The position numbers were made by a program, and so were the translations under genes. The notes under the pieces were generated by a model. It had not been told where the DNA came from. It ran no database searches and was given only the letters and a program-made list of their open reading frames with translations. A DNA stretch of 64,000 bases from Sphingobacteriales bacterium (GTDB lineage Bacteria > Bacteroidota > Bacteroidia > Chitinophagales > Chitinophagaceae). Location: assembly GCA_016708305.1 (NCBI GenBank), contig JADJGB010000001.1, positions 62,001 through 126,000 of the forward strand, written 5' to 3'. Each line of letters opens with the position of its first letter. Positions within the stretch are counted from its first letter, which is position 1. Of the stretch, positions 19,222 to 30,267 are shown one piece after another.

Positions 19222-22200
19222 AAAATACAGGCACAGCAAATTTATCTCAGATAAAAGAGGTCGGTTTTCTTTTTTTACAGAAAAAATAAAGCGATATTGT
19301 ACATCTGAAGCCTCTTTTAATTGTGTTGGAAATCTTTTCCCTCACCATATTATTTCATTGTTTTTTCTTTTTGTTTTTTGGTGCGATATGTCTTATGCAC
19401 AAGTTCGAAAAACTATATCTTTAAACTCCTTATGGCAAACCTATTTACTGAATCAGGAGGATACAAATAATCAATGGAACAGTAAATCAAAAAATAAACA
19501 AACTGTTTCTATTCCTCATAACTGGGATGACTATTATGGATACAGGCGGTTGTTTCATGGCAATCTCCATGGGTCAGCTATGTATAAGAAAACGTTTTCA
19601 GTTCATAGGAAAAGGAAAAAAGATATTTTCTGTTTTTTGAAGGTGTGGGTTCTTATGCAACAGTGTGGGTTAACAATAGAAAAGCCGGCTGCCATGTCGG
19701 CGGTCGCACTACTTTTACATTGGATGTAACGCCCTTACTTCATCCAGGAAAGAATGATTTGTTGGTTCGTGCTGATCATCCGGCACACATCAGGGATCTT
19801 CCCTGGGTGTGTGGAGGCTGTAGTGATGAACGCGGTTTTTCAGAAGGTTCACAACCATTAGGCATCTTTAGGCCGGTGAGTTTATTAGTAACAAATGAAG
19901 TAAGAGTTCAGCCATTCGGAATTCATGCATGGGCCGATATTAACTATGAACTGACATCCCTTTTTATTAACACTAGTTTGAAAAATTATAGTTCAGATAA
20001 AAAGAATGTGCAGATAACCCAACAGGTTTTAGATCAAAAAGGAATTGTACGTGCAACTGCTGTTTCGGGTAGGCTATTCATGGCTAATGATTCTGAAACT
20101 GTATCAAAGAGTAGGCTGACATTTAAAAATCCTACTCTTTGGTCTGTAGAAAATCCGTATCTCTATAAAATAAAAACAACAATAAGATCGGGCAATCAAA
20201 TAATTGATCAGGAAGTAACAGATTTTGGTTTCCGGACGGTGCAATGGAATACGCAAACGAATCAGTTTTTTCTGAATGGCAAACCGGTTTTCATCAATGG
20301 CGTAGCGGAGTACGAACACCTGATTGGACAAAGCCATGCCTTTTCACCGGAGCAAATCGTTTCTCGTGTAAAATGGTTGCAGGCAGCAGGATTCAATTCT
20401 TTCAGAGACGGCCATCAGCCGCATAATCTGCTCTACGGGCGACTGTTTAATCAAAAGGGCATTCTTTGGTGGACGCAATTGTCCGCACATGTGTGGTTTG
20501 ATACACCTGAATTTAAAAACAACTTCAAACAGCTTTTAAAAGAATGGGTGATAGAGAGAAGAAATGACCCGTCAGTAATTATGTGGGGGTTACAAAATGA
20601 AAGTACATTGCCAAAAGAATTTGCAAAGGAATGTACGGAGTTGATTGGTTCCTTAGATCCTACTGCATCAACACAACGACCGGTTACTACCTGTAATGGA
20701 GGAGAAGGTTCTGACTGGAATGTGCCTCAAAACTGGACAGGCACTTACGGCGGTAATCCTGATGCTTATGGAGAGGATTTGAAAAAGCAGGTTTTGGTTG
20801 GTGAATATGGTGCCTGGCGTACTCTGGATTTACATACGGAAGGAGGGTTTGTACAAAATGCTCCTGTTAGTGAAGATCGGTTTACACTCTTGATGGAAAA
20901 GAAAATCAGATTGGCCGAATCGGTAAAAGATAGTGTTGCAGGTCATTATTTCTGGTTGCTGACTACTCATGATAATCCCGGCAGGGTTCAGGGTGGAGAA
21001 GGTTTTAGAGAAATGGACAGAATTGGCCCTGTTAATTACAAAGGTATGTTGACCCTGGGAAGAGCCTACCGATGTATATTATATGTATCGAAGCAACTAT
21101 GTATCCAAAGAAAGCGAGCCGATGGTTTATATTGCTTCTCACACCTGGCCTAACCGCTGGATGATGCCGGGTATAAAGGATTCTGTTATTGTTTACTCGA
21201 ACTGTGATGAGGTAGAGTTGTTCAATGACATTGATAATGTTTCTCTTGGTAAAAGAAGAAGAGGCTCAATTGGAACTCATTCTATGTGGGATAAGGTCAA
21301 TATCCAATATAATGTTTTATATGCTGTTGGATATGTCGATGGAAAAGTTGTTGCAAAAGACACTTTAGTATTGAATCATCTTCCAGAGTCACCAAATTTT
21401 AATAAGTTGTATTCTGATGCTCAAAATGTTTTAAAGCCACAATCGGGGTACCTCTATGTTTACAGAATTAATTGTGGTGGTCCTGACTATACAGACCAGA
21501 ACGGAAATATTTGGAATGCTGATAGGCCACTTGTTGATGAAAATATTAATCTTGCAGGATATCAATCATGGTCAGCTGTTTTTCCTGAAATTCCTTCAAT
21601 ATTTGCATCACAAAGAAGAACTTTCTCCCCTATAAAAGGCGCTAATGACTGGCCTTTGTTCCAGACTTTCAGATATGGAAAACATTTGCTTAAATACAGA
21701 CTGCCCTTGCCAAACGGAGATTACAGGGTAGAACTGTATTTTACAGAACCCTGGTTGGGTATCGGTGGGGGAATGGATGCCCGGGGTATGCGATTATTTG
21801 ATGTTTCTATAAATAATAAAACCGCCTTAAAAAATGTTGACATCTGGAAAGAGGCGGGTTCTAATAAGGCGCTTAAGAAAGTGGTGAATGTAAGAGTTAC
21901 CAATGGTTTGATGACAATTGAGTTTCCTCAAACTCTGGCAGGACAAGCGATTATTTCTGCCATTGCAGTAGCTTCACTTCAATCTGGAATACAAGCTGCA
22001 GGATATACAGCTAATATCTACGAATTGCAATGCGATAATTGTAAAAAACAATCCTGGAGTGATATTGGAGATAAGCAATATTTAAACGACAGTGTACAGA
22101 TTAACAGTTTACCTTCTAACTTATTTGGAGCAGATTGGATTCAGTTTCATAAACGAAATGCTTATAATGTTTCATTCAAAGTGAAATCGGAATCTGACAT

Positions 22201-22801
22201 TTTTATTGGCATTAGGGAAAATGAAAATACCGACTTGATTAAAGATTTTGAAAATACGATAACAAAAATTATTACCGATGAAAGTGGAGGGTCTCTGTAT
22301 AATGTGTATCGAAAAAGAGTTTCTGCCGGATCAGATTTGAATTATAAATCTGACAGGCCTTTTCTGGTTTATATTTTACCTGCCTCAGACATGCAACCTG
22401 CTTATGATTTGAAGGCGGTTACTTCATATAAATCGGATGTCGTTATTGTAAGCAGTAATGTTGATAAAAAAATAGTTTTAAATAATGAGCGAACAGTTGT
22501 CGCCTCTGATGACGAAGCAACTATTAACTGGCCGGTTACAACTGGTGTAGCTGATATTTATTCCATCACCATAAAATATAACAGCACTTCGGAAAAGGAT
22601 ATTTTGGGGAATGTGCAGTTGCTGGATGTTACCGGTAATGTAATGGTGGAACAAAACATCCGGTTTAAGGTCACTAAAGAGGCGAAATGGAATACAATAA
22701 CATTTAATACCGGAAGCATGATTAATGCTGGTCATTATAATGTAATATTAAAAGTAAAAAATGGAAAGGGACTCCTTGTTTCCAATATAGATATTCAATA
22801 A
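19199..22801 (+). CDS. GH2-family glycosidase with malectin domain (two frameshifts)
   Basis: Exported enzyme of about 1200 residues, of beta-galactosidase or beta-glucuronidase type. A missing T in the T6 run at 19633-19638 restores FCFFEGVGSYATVWVNN. Two missing C at 21053-21055 restore TPWEEPTDVYYMYRSNY, which fits this GH2 group. The catalytic acid/base is in WGLQNESTLP and the nucleophile in LVGEYGAW. Domains in order are sugar-binding, Ig-like, TIM-barrel, Ig-like, then malectin-like (about 21440-21990, with RINCGGPDYTD and YRVELYFTEPWLG). The annotated ATG overlaps the GH95 gene. It leaves about 50 charged residues before the hydrophobic signal segment, so the true start is uncertain. 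Confidence 0.88.
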
Positions 22802-22811
22802 AAAAATTAAG

Positions 22812-25507
22812 ATGCTCAGATTTGTTTTAATATTAGTTTATTGGACTTTGACGATGCAATCCTATTCGCAAAAGCCGGAGGTGGTAAATCTGAAATGTGA
22901 ATATTCGATAAATCCTTTAGGGGTAGAGGAAGAACAACCTTTTTTAAGCTGGGAAATTCGTTCAACAGCGAAAAACGTTTCGCAATCTGCTTATCGAATA
23001 ATGATAGCAGATGATAGTTTGCTACTGGAAAAAGGGGAAGCTAATGTTTGGGATTCCAAGAAAGTAAGTAAGAAGGAGGGTTTTGTTTTTCTTGATATCG
23101 GAAAAAAATTAGAAACTTCAAAAAAGTATTTCTGGAAGTTAATGGTTTGGGATAACCGAAACATTTTACCTTCCTTTAGCAAAATTGCATCCTGGCAGAT
23201 GGGATTATTAAATACCAAGGACTGGAAAGGTGCCAGATGGATTGCATTTCAAATATTGCCGGATAAGGATATTCATGTTCCACATGAGCATGGTAACGGA
23301 AATAAAACCTGGGGTAAAAGATCGAATATTTTGCCGCTTGTCAGAAAACAATTTAAAATATTTCAACCTGTAAAAAGGGCAACAGCCTTTGTTTCGGGGC
23401 TTGGTCATTTTGAAATGAGCATTAATGGTCGAAAGTGGGTGATCATTTTTTAGACCCCGGATGGACACAATATTCAAAGGAAGCTCGGTACGTTAGTTTT
23501 GACATAACTAACTATTTAAATATTGGACTCAATACTTTGGGTGTCGTCCTTGGAAACGTATTTTATTATATCCCCGGAGAACGATATAGGAAGATGACCG
23601 GCGCTTATGGTTACCCGAAGCTAATCGCAAGAATCAAGATTGAATACAATAATGGATCGGTTGAAGATATTGTAACCGACAATACCTGGAAGACATATCC
23701 TTCACCAATATTTTTTTCCAGTATTTATGGAGGAGAAGATTATGATGCTAACCTTGAACAAAAAGGTTGGGATGAAATTAATTTTAATGATGCAAATTGG
23801 AAGAATGTTGTTGTTACGAGCGGCCCAATGTTAGTTGCTCAAAGAGGAGAGCCGATAAAAGTAATGCAGAAGTTTTCACCTGTGAAGCAGATAAAAATTG
23901 CTAAAGGCGATTGGTTTTTTGATTTGGGACAAAACGCTTCCGGCATTCCTGCTATTGAAGTAAGTGGTAAGAAAGGGGATACAATTCGCATCTTCCCATC
24001 TGAACTCCTGACAGACAGTAATACAGCGAATCAAAAATTTACGGGCAGACCACACTTTTATACTTATGTTTTGAAGGGAGGTGGAAAAGAAGTCTGGCAT
24101 CCGAAGTTTTCTTATTACGGATTCAGGTATCTACAGGTAAAGGGAGTAGAGCTTGAAGGTGTGGCAAATAATGAATTTCCGGTATTGCATAAAATTGAAG
24201 AATGGCACATTAGAAACAGCGCCAGATCATCAGGAACTTTTTCAAATTCAAATGAACTTTTTAATCAAATTCATAAATTGATTCTCTGGGCGATTAACAG
24301 CAATATGGTAAGTGTGTTTACGGATTGCCCGCATCGTGAGCGTCTTGGCTGGCAGGAGCAGGTACATCTTATGGGGAATGCCATTCAGCATAATTATGAT
24401 ATTTTTTCTTTTTCAGGGAAAATTCTTCACGATATTCGAACACAACAATATAGTGATGGCCTGATTCCATCAACTGTACCCGAATTTACTGTAATGCACT
24501 TTACGGATGATAATTTCAGAGACTCCCCTGAGTGGGGTAGCACCGGAATCATTTTTCCCTGGTATTTGTATGAATGGAGTAGTAATAAACGCTTCTTATC
24601 AGAAAATTATGAAATGATGAAGCAGTATTTCGGCCACTTGCAATCAAAAGATAGTAGTTTTTTATTAATGTTCGGTTTGAGTGATTGGTATGATATTGGG
24701 TCTGAACGCCCCGGTTTCTCTCAACTGACTCCGTTGGGACTCACGGCAACAGCTTATTACTATTATGATGCAGTTATTCTTAGTAAAACAGCGAAGCTGT
24801 TAGGGAAAACTACGGATGAAGAAAGGTATCAACTAATAGCTGAAAAGATAAAGACAGCTTTCAATAATAAATTTTATAACAGGGATAAAAGGCAATATGG
24901 GAATGGCAGTCAGGCTTCTAATGCTATTTCACTCTATATGGGACTTGTAGAAAAAGAATATGAAAATGCAGTGTTGAATAATTTGATAAATGATATTGAA
25001 TACGAGGGATACACTTTCACTACCGGGGATATTGGACATAGATACCTGTTAAAAGTTCTGGAGCAGGCCGACAGAAGCGATATTATTTATAAAATGAATA
25101 GCCGAAGTGATGTTCCGGGTTATGGGTATCTATTAAAACAAGGCGCTACTGCGCTTACCGAATCCTGGCAGGCATTGCCCACTGTTTCGAATAATCATTT
25201 TATGTTAGGCCATTTGATGGAATGGTTTTATACGGGATTGGCCGGCATCGGGCAAAGGGAGGGAACTACAGGATTTGAAAATATTATCATCAAGCCACAG
25301 CCGGTGGGTGATATTCAAAAGTTGAATGTAACTTATCATTCTGTAAAAGGAGAAATTAAAGTAAATTGGAAAATAAATAAATCAACTTTCGAAATTGAGG
25401 TTGACATTCCGGTTAATTCGAAAGCGGAAATAATTTTTCCAAAAGGTTATAATAAACAACCGGTACAGGTGGGATCGGGGAAATATCATTTTAAAGTGAA
25501 TAAATAA
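22812..25507 (+). CDS. GH78 alpha-L-rhamnosidase (one-base frameshift)
   Basis: Exported enzyme of about 898 residues releasing terminal alpha-L-rhamnose. A signal peptide precedes the N-terminal Bac_rhamnosid_N part, with LKCEYSINPLGVEEEQPFLSW in two segments. One missing A in AAA at 23432-23434 breaks the frame; the join reads INGRKVGDHFLDPGWTQYSK. The (alpha/alpha)6 barrel carries the family motif FTDCPHRERLGWQEQ and later LTESWQA. The C-terminal beta domain ends FKVNK. It lies 10 bases after the GH2-malectin gene and 3 bases before the next gene, clearly co-transcribed. Confidence 0.94.
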
Positions 25508-25510
25508 ATC

Positions 25511-26604
25511 ATGCTTCAAAAAATTATTTTTATTCTTATCTCAGGAATCGTATTCATTAATACGGGTATATCTCAAAACACACAGGTACCTGAATCTGTT
25601 ATGAAAGAAATTTATAACGAAGTAAAAACACCATACAAATATGGGTTAGTGTTGCTGCCACCCGACTCATCCAAAAAAGTGGATTGTCCGACCATTTACA
25701 AAATTGGGAAAACTGGTATATGACTTATCTGGTTTTTGATGGAAGAGGATATAAAACATGGTTGGCAACCAGTAAAGATTTGCTAAACTGGAGAACTCTC
25801 GGAGTACAATTATCTTTTTCACCGGAAGGATGGGATGCTAATCAGAAAGCAGGTTACAATTCATTGGTGAATACAAAGTGGGGCGGGAAGTATAATTTGA
25901 ACAAATTTCAAAAAAAATACTGGATGTCTTATTTTGGAGGCTCCGCCTCCGGATATGAACCGGAGCCACTTTCAATAAGTATGGCTTATACCGACAAAAA
26001 ACCCGATAAGGCCTTTGAATGGAATCGGTTATCAAAACCTGTATTAGAAAGTTCAGATGCAGATGTACGCTGGTGGGAAAACCGAAATAAGCTATTCAAG
26101 AGTTATGTAATCAGAGATGAAGCTGGAAAAACCGGGCATAAATTCGTCATGTATTATAATGCGGTAGGTGATTCATTGCCCGACAATAAAAAGACACGGT
26201 GGTACGAAAGGATTGGGATGGCAGTGTCTGATGATATGGTAAACTGGAAGCGCATTCTTACAGATCCTGTAGTGCATCATCCTATAGGAATTACAGGCGA
26301 CCCCATGATTCAAAAAATAGACGATGTGTGGGTGATGTTTTACTTTGGTGCTTTCTGGCATGAAAAGACAGGAGCATTCAATCGTTTTGCCTGTTCCTAC
26401 GATTTAATCAACTGGACAGATTGGAATGGTGAAGATATTATTCATTCATCCGAGGCGTATGATAGAAAGTATGCTCATAAATCTTTTGTATTAAAGCACA
26501 AAGGGGTCGTGTATCATTTTTATTGTGCAGTGGATGAAAGTGATAACAGAGGCATAGCAGTAGCAACCTCTATAGATAAAGGAAAGAGTAAAATTCATTT
26601 TTAG
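25511..26604 (+). CDS. Exported GH43/GH117-like five-bladed propeller glycosidase (one-base frameshift)
   Basis: About 364 residues with signal peptide MLQKIIFILISGIVFINTGI. One missing A in the A4 run at 25709-25712 restores KIGKNWYMTYLVFDG. Repeated W and Y-rich blades (TSKDLLNWRTLG, SDDMVNWKRI, YDLINWTDWNG) mark a GH43/GH117-type propeller. Candidate active-site acids are Asp in KVDCPTI and Asp in GDPMIQ. Where GH43 proteins carry Glu, the third position is YAHKSFV, a His, which recalls the Asp/Asp/His arrangement described for GH117. Substrate unknown; GH43, GH117 and GH130 relatives are all possible. Confidence 0.7.
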
Positions 26605-26656
26605 TTTCCCCAAAAAAAAATACAATAATTTTTCAAACAAAATAAAATTGCAAATA

Positions 26657-28922
26657 GTGATTAAGAAAAGTTTTTTATTATTGATAACAGTATGGTTGTC
26701 AGGCATTGCTTTTTCTCAGAGAATAATTAATGATTTTAATAACGATTGGAAATTTCATCTTGGGGATAATAAAACTTATAGTCAGAGTGACTTTGATCAT
26801 GTAAGCTGGAGAAATCTTCATCTTCCGCATGACTGGAGTATTGAAGGAAAATTCGATTCCATAAATCCTGCCGGAAATGCTGGCGGAGCGCTGCCCGGAG
26901 GAATTGGCTGGTACAGAAAAGCGTTTTCAATCCATAGTTCTTCTAAAGACAAGAAAACATTTATTGAGTTTGATGGAATTTACAGAAATAGTGAAGTATG
27001 GATTAATGGCAACTATCTTGGTAAATGGCCTTATGGTTATACAACATTCAGGTACGATCTCACGCCGCATCTCCAGTATGGAACTCAAAAAAATATAATT
27101 GCAGTACGTGTAGATAATTCACAGCAACCCAATTCGCGGTGGTATAGCGGATCGGGAATATATAGAGATGTGCGATTAATTTCCACCGGCACTACTTCCA
27201 TCGCTCATTGGGGATTATTTATTACTACCCCGATTATTACAAAAAATGAAGCTACCGTTAATTTAAATATTAAGCTGGAATCCGAAAATAAATCACCAGT
27301 TTCAATACAGTCCAAAATATTTGATGCTCAGGGAAAACTGGTAGTTCAAATTCAATCTACCAATCCTGTTATTGGAAAACCATTTAATCAAACGATCATT
27401 GTGAAAATCCCTATCCTATGGTCAGTAAAAAATCCTTATTTATACAGATTGGAGACAAAAATATTTCAGAAAAATAAACTAACAGATACTTACAATTCAA
27501 CTTTTGGCATTCGCTATTTTGATTTTGATAAGGATAAGGGCTTTTCATTGAACGGAGAATTTCTGAAAATTTTTGGGGTATGTATGCACCACGATTTGGG
27601 TGCGTTAGGAGCAGCCTTCAATAAGTCCGCTGCCCGAAGACAATTGCAGATTTTAAAAGATGTGGGTTGCAATGCCATTCGAACGGCGCACAATCCGCCA
27701 GCGCCACAGGTTTTGGATTTGTGTGATGAAATGGGTTTTTTGGTAATGGATGAATCTTTTGATATGTGGGCCAAAAAGAAAAATAAGTATGATTATTTCA
27801 GTGACTTTCCTGAATGGCATCAAAAGGATTTGGAAGCAATGGTTCTGCGCGACCGTAATCATCCTTCTGTCTTTATGTGGAGTATTGGTAATGAAATCAG
27901 AGAGCAGTTTGACTCAACCGGTATTACCATTGCCAGAAATTTGGTTAAATTTGTTAAAGACATTGATCCTACGGGGTGAAAAATTTATTGCCACCGAAAA
28001 TGTATCAGGTCTTGCCAGCCGTGGTCATTATGATATGCCGGCCGATTCATTGAGATTTTGGCCACCCAGCTCTCAATATAAATATGTTCCTGATGGAAAT
28101 ACTGATTACACGGTTTCTGCCTATGATAATGTGGCGGCTTATTGGGGTAGCACTCATGAACAAACCTGGCGAATTATCAAAAAGCATCCTTATCTGGCAG
28201 GGTTGTTTGTGTGGAGTGGATTTGATTTTTTGGGTGAGCCGGTTCCTTATCCTTATCCTGCAAGCAGTTCATATTATGGTATTATAGACTTGGCAGGATT
28301 TCCTAAAGACGTATATTATATGTATCAAAGCGAATGGACAGAAAAACCCGTTCTTCATCTGATGCCTCATTGGAATTGGCAAAAAGGTCAAGATGTGGAT
28401 GTAAAAGCGTATTATAACAATGCTGATGAAGCTGAACTTTTTTTGAATGGAAAGTCATTAGGTAAAAGAAAAAGGGCTGATACTGCTTTTCATGTATTGT
28501 GGCGTGTACCCTTTAAGCCGGGTGAATTAAAAGCGGTTACTTATAAAAGCGGTAAAAAGATTTTGGAAAAAATTATTCGTACTGTAGGAAAGCCCGCAAA
28601 AATTGAACTGATTGCAGACAGAAACATTGTTAATTTAAAAGAAAATGAACTTGCCTTCATTACTATTCGTGTTTTGGACAAAGACAATAATCTTGTTCCT
28701 GATGCCAACGATCTGGTTACCGTGGAAACATCAAATAATGCCCAAGTAATAGCAATGGATAATGGTTATCCGGCTGATTTGAACATTATGAGAGATAATC
28801 AACATCATGTGTACAAAGGATTGGGGTTAGTTATTATTAAAGGGCTAAATAAGGGAAATGTGGTTGTTAAAGCCTCTGTAAAAGAATTAGAAAGCAGTTT
28901 ACTTAAAATAAAAATAAAGTAA
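26657..28922 (+). CDS. GH2 beta-galactosidase-like enzyme with internal loss
   Basis: Exported GH2 enzyme. GTG 26657 gives a good signal peptide (MIKKSFLLLITVWLSGIAFS). The sugar-binding domain (HDWSIEG, GGIGWYRKAF), Ig-like domain and TIM-barrel follow (GVCMHHDLGALGAAF, IRTAHNPPAP, MWSIGNEIREQF). At about 27971 the frame breaks: DPT is followed directly by GEKFIATENVSG. The paralogue at 56979-59444 has about 42 residues between the same points. Some 125 bases are therefore probably missing, beyond a simple indel. Both catalytic Glu (GNE and ATE) remain. Last gene of the operon. Confidence 0.85.
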
Positions 28923-28976
28923 TAATTCTAACGATTAATTCAAACAAAAATCGAAAAAAAATATTACAATCTGTAC

Positions 28977-30008
28977 TCACATTAATTGAATGTATTCGGT
29001 ATTCTTTGTTGATTCTCTAACTTGAATTTCTGATGGAAATACTACCGTTTCTGAATGAGGCTTTTTATATTTTTTGTCAATTAAGTTTAGCAATATAGAG
29101 GCCGCCTTTTGGCCTATTTTAAATGCGGGTTGTACGATAGTAGAAAGAGATGGATTTAAAAATCTGGCAATTGGGGAGCTGGAATATCCGATAAGTTTAA
29201 TATCATCAGGTATATTTAAGTTGAGTTCCTTGCAATTCTTATAACATGGAGCAATTAGCTTTTCAACAGAAGCAAAAATTGCATCAGGTTGTTTCTCAAT
29301 CAATAATTTCTTAATTATTTCATTATTGTCCATTTCATTATTACTACATTGGATAATTAAAGAGGAGTCTGTATTTAGGTTTTTCTCGTAAATAGCTCTT
29401 TTGTATCCATCCATGCGCCTATTGTTAATTTCTAAATGTTCGGAAAAGGATAAAAAGACAATTCTACGGCATCTTCCGTTAATTAGGTGTTTGGTTGCCG
29501 AATATGCACTTTCATAATCATCCGTAATTACCTTAGGTGCCTGTATTTTATGACTCACCCTGTCAAATAAAACAACAGGGATAAATTGTGTGATCAGGTT
29601 ATTGATGTGAGCTGTTTCTTTAGTTTGGAAAGAAAGAGAAATCAATACACCATCTACTCTGCCGTTTAGTAATAAATCTACAGTAGCTTTTTCCCGCTTA
29701 AAATTTTCATTTGTGGGGTAAATAAGTATGTGATAGCCATTGGGAAATGCAATACTTTCGATCCCCTTAATTGCCAACGAAAAGAAATTATTATCCATTT
29801 CAGGAAATACTACGGCGATTGTATGTGTTTTTTTATTACGAAGTGCTATCGCAAATGGATTGGCCTTGTAATTTAATTGTTTGGCCTTTTCTAAAACCCG
29901 CTTTTTTGTTTCAAAACTTATTTCAAAACTGTCATTAAGTGCCTTTGATACAGATGCAATAGATAAATTTAACTCTTTGGCAATGGTTTCAAGATTTATT
30001 TTGGACAT
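28977..30008 (-). CDS. LacI-family transcriptional regulator
   Basis: 343 residues, intact. The N-terminal helix-turn-helix is classic LacI: INLETIAKELNLSIASVSKAL, read here in two parts around ELNLS, with the hinge LNYKANPFAIALR. The periplasmic-binding-protein-like effector domain follows: HTIAVVFPEMDNNFF, VDGVLISLS and DDIKLIGYSSSPIA. It faces the ten-gene operon tail to tail and lies head to head with SusC 1. A perfect 7-base inverted repeat lies at 30069-30084 in the shared upstream region. It probably senses a sugar released from the target glycan and controls one or both flanking operons. Confidence 0.93.
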   Translation of the reverse strand: MSKINLETIAKELNLSIASVSKALNDSFEISFETKKRVLEKAKQLNYKANPFAIALRNKKTHTIAVVFPEMDNNFFSLAIKGIESIAFPNGYHILIYPTNENFKREKATVDLLLNGRVDGVLISLSFQTKETAHINNLITQFIPVVLFDRVSHKIQAPKVITDDYESAYSATKHLINGRCRRIVFLSFSEHLEINNRRMDGYKRAIYEKNLNTDSSLIIQCSNNEMDNNEIIKKLLIEKQPDAIFASVEKLIAPCYKNCKELNLNIPDDIKLIGYSSSPIARFLNPSLSTIVQPAFKIGQKAASILLNLIDKKYKKPHSETVVFPSEIQVRESTKNTEYIQLM

Positions 30009-30068
30009 TGAAATTTAAAAATTTTAATTGCAAATAGTTGATTCTCTTTAATTTATTATAAAAAATGA

Positions 30069-30084
30069 ACGAAAACCTTTTCGT
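30069..30084. promoter_or_regulatory. Inverted repeat, probable LacI-type operator
   Basis: ACGAAAA-CC-TTTTCGT is a perfect 7-base inverted repeat with a 2-base centre. It lies 60 bases upstream of the LacI start and upstream of the candidate SusC 1 promoter, where an autoregulatory or shared operator would be expected. Confidence 0.55.
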
Positions 30085-30091
30085 AAAAAAA

Positions 30092-30121
30092 TTGTTATTT
30101 TCACAAATATAAATTATTTTG
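30092..30121 (+). promoter_or_regulatory. Candidate promoter for SusC/SusD pair 1
   Basis: TTG at 30092-30094 and TTATTTTG at 30114-30121, separated by 19 bases, approximate the Bacteroidota promoter pattern. The leader to ATG 30268 would be about 140 bases. One position of the -7 box deviates. Confidence 0.4.
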
Positions 30122-30267
30122 CATTAAATTCTTAATGAGAAATTGAAAATACAGGAGATAGGTTTAAGAAATATGAAAATAGAAAACAATACGATGGCTT
30201 TTTGTAAATAATTTTAAATCTTAATTATTTTTATCATTCATTTATTTTTAACAAATTAACTTTTACT

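Noticed and set aside
12044..28922. A run of pseudogenes from decay of the degradation operon
   Set aside because: Nearly every break is a one- or two-base change, mostly in a homopolymer, with intact motifs on both sides. The same pattern hits housekeeping genes such as lpxH.
28923..28976. CGATT / AATCG hairpin between the GH2 and LacI genes as a shared terminator
   Set aside because: The stem is only five bases with a 12-base loop. It is followed by an A-run on the plus strand and lacks a trailing T-run on either transcript.
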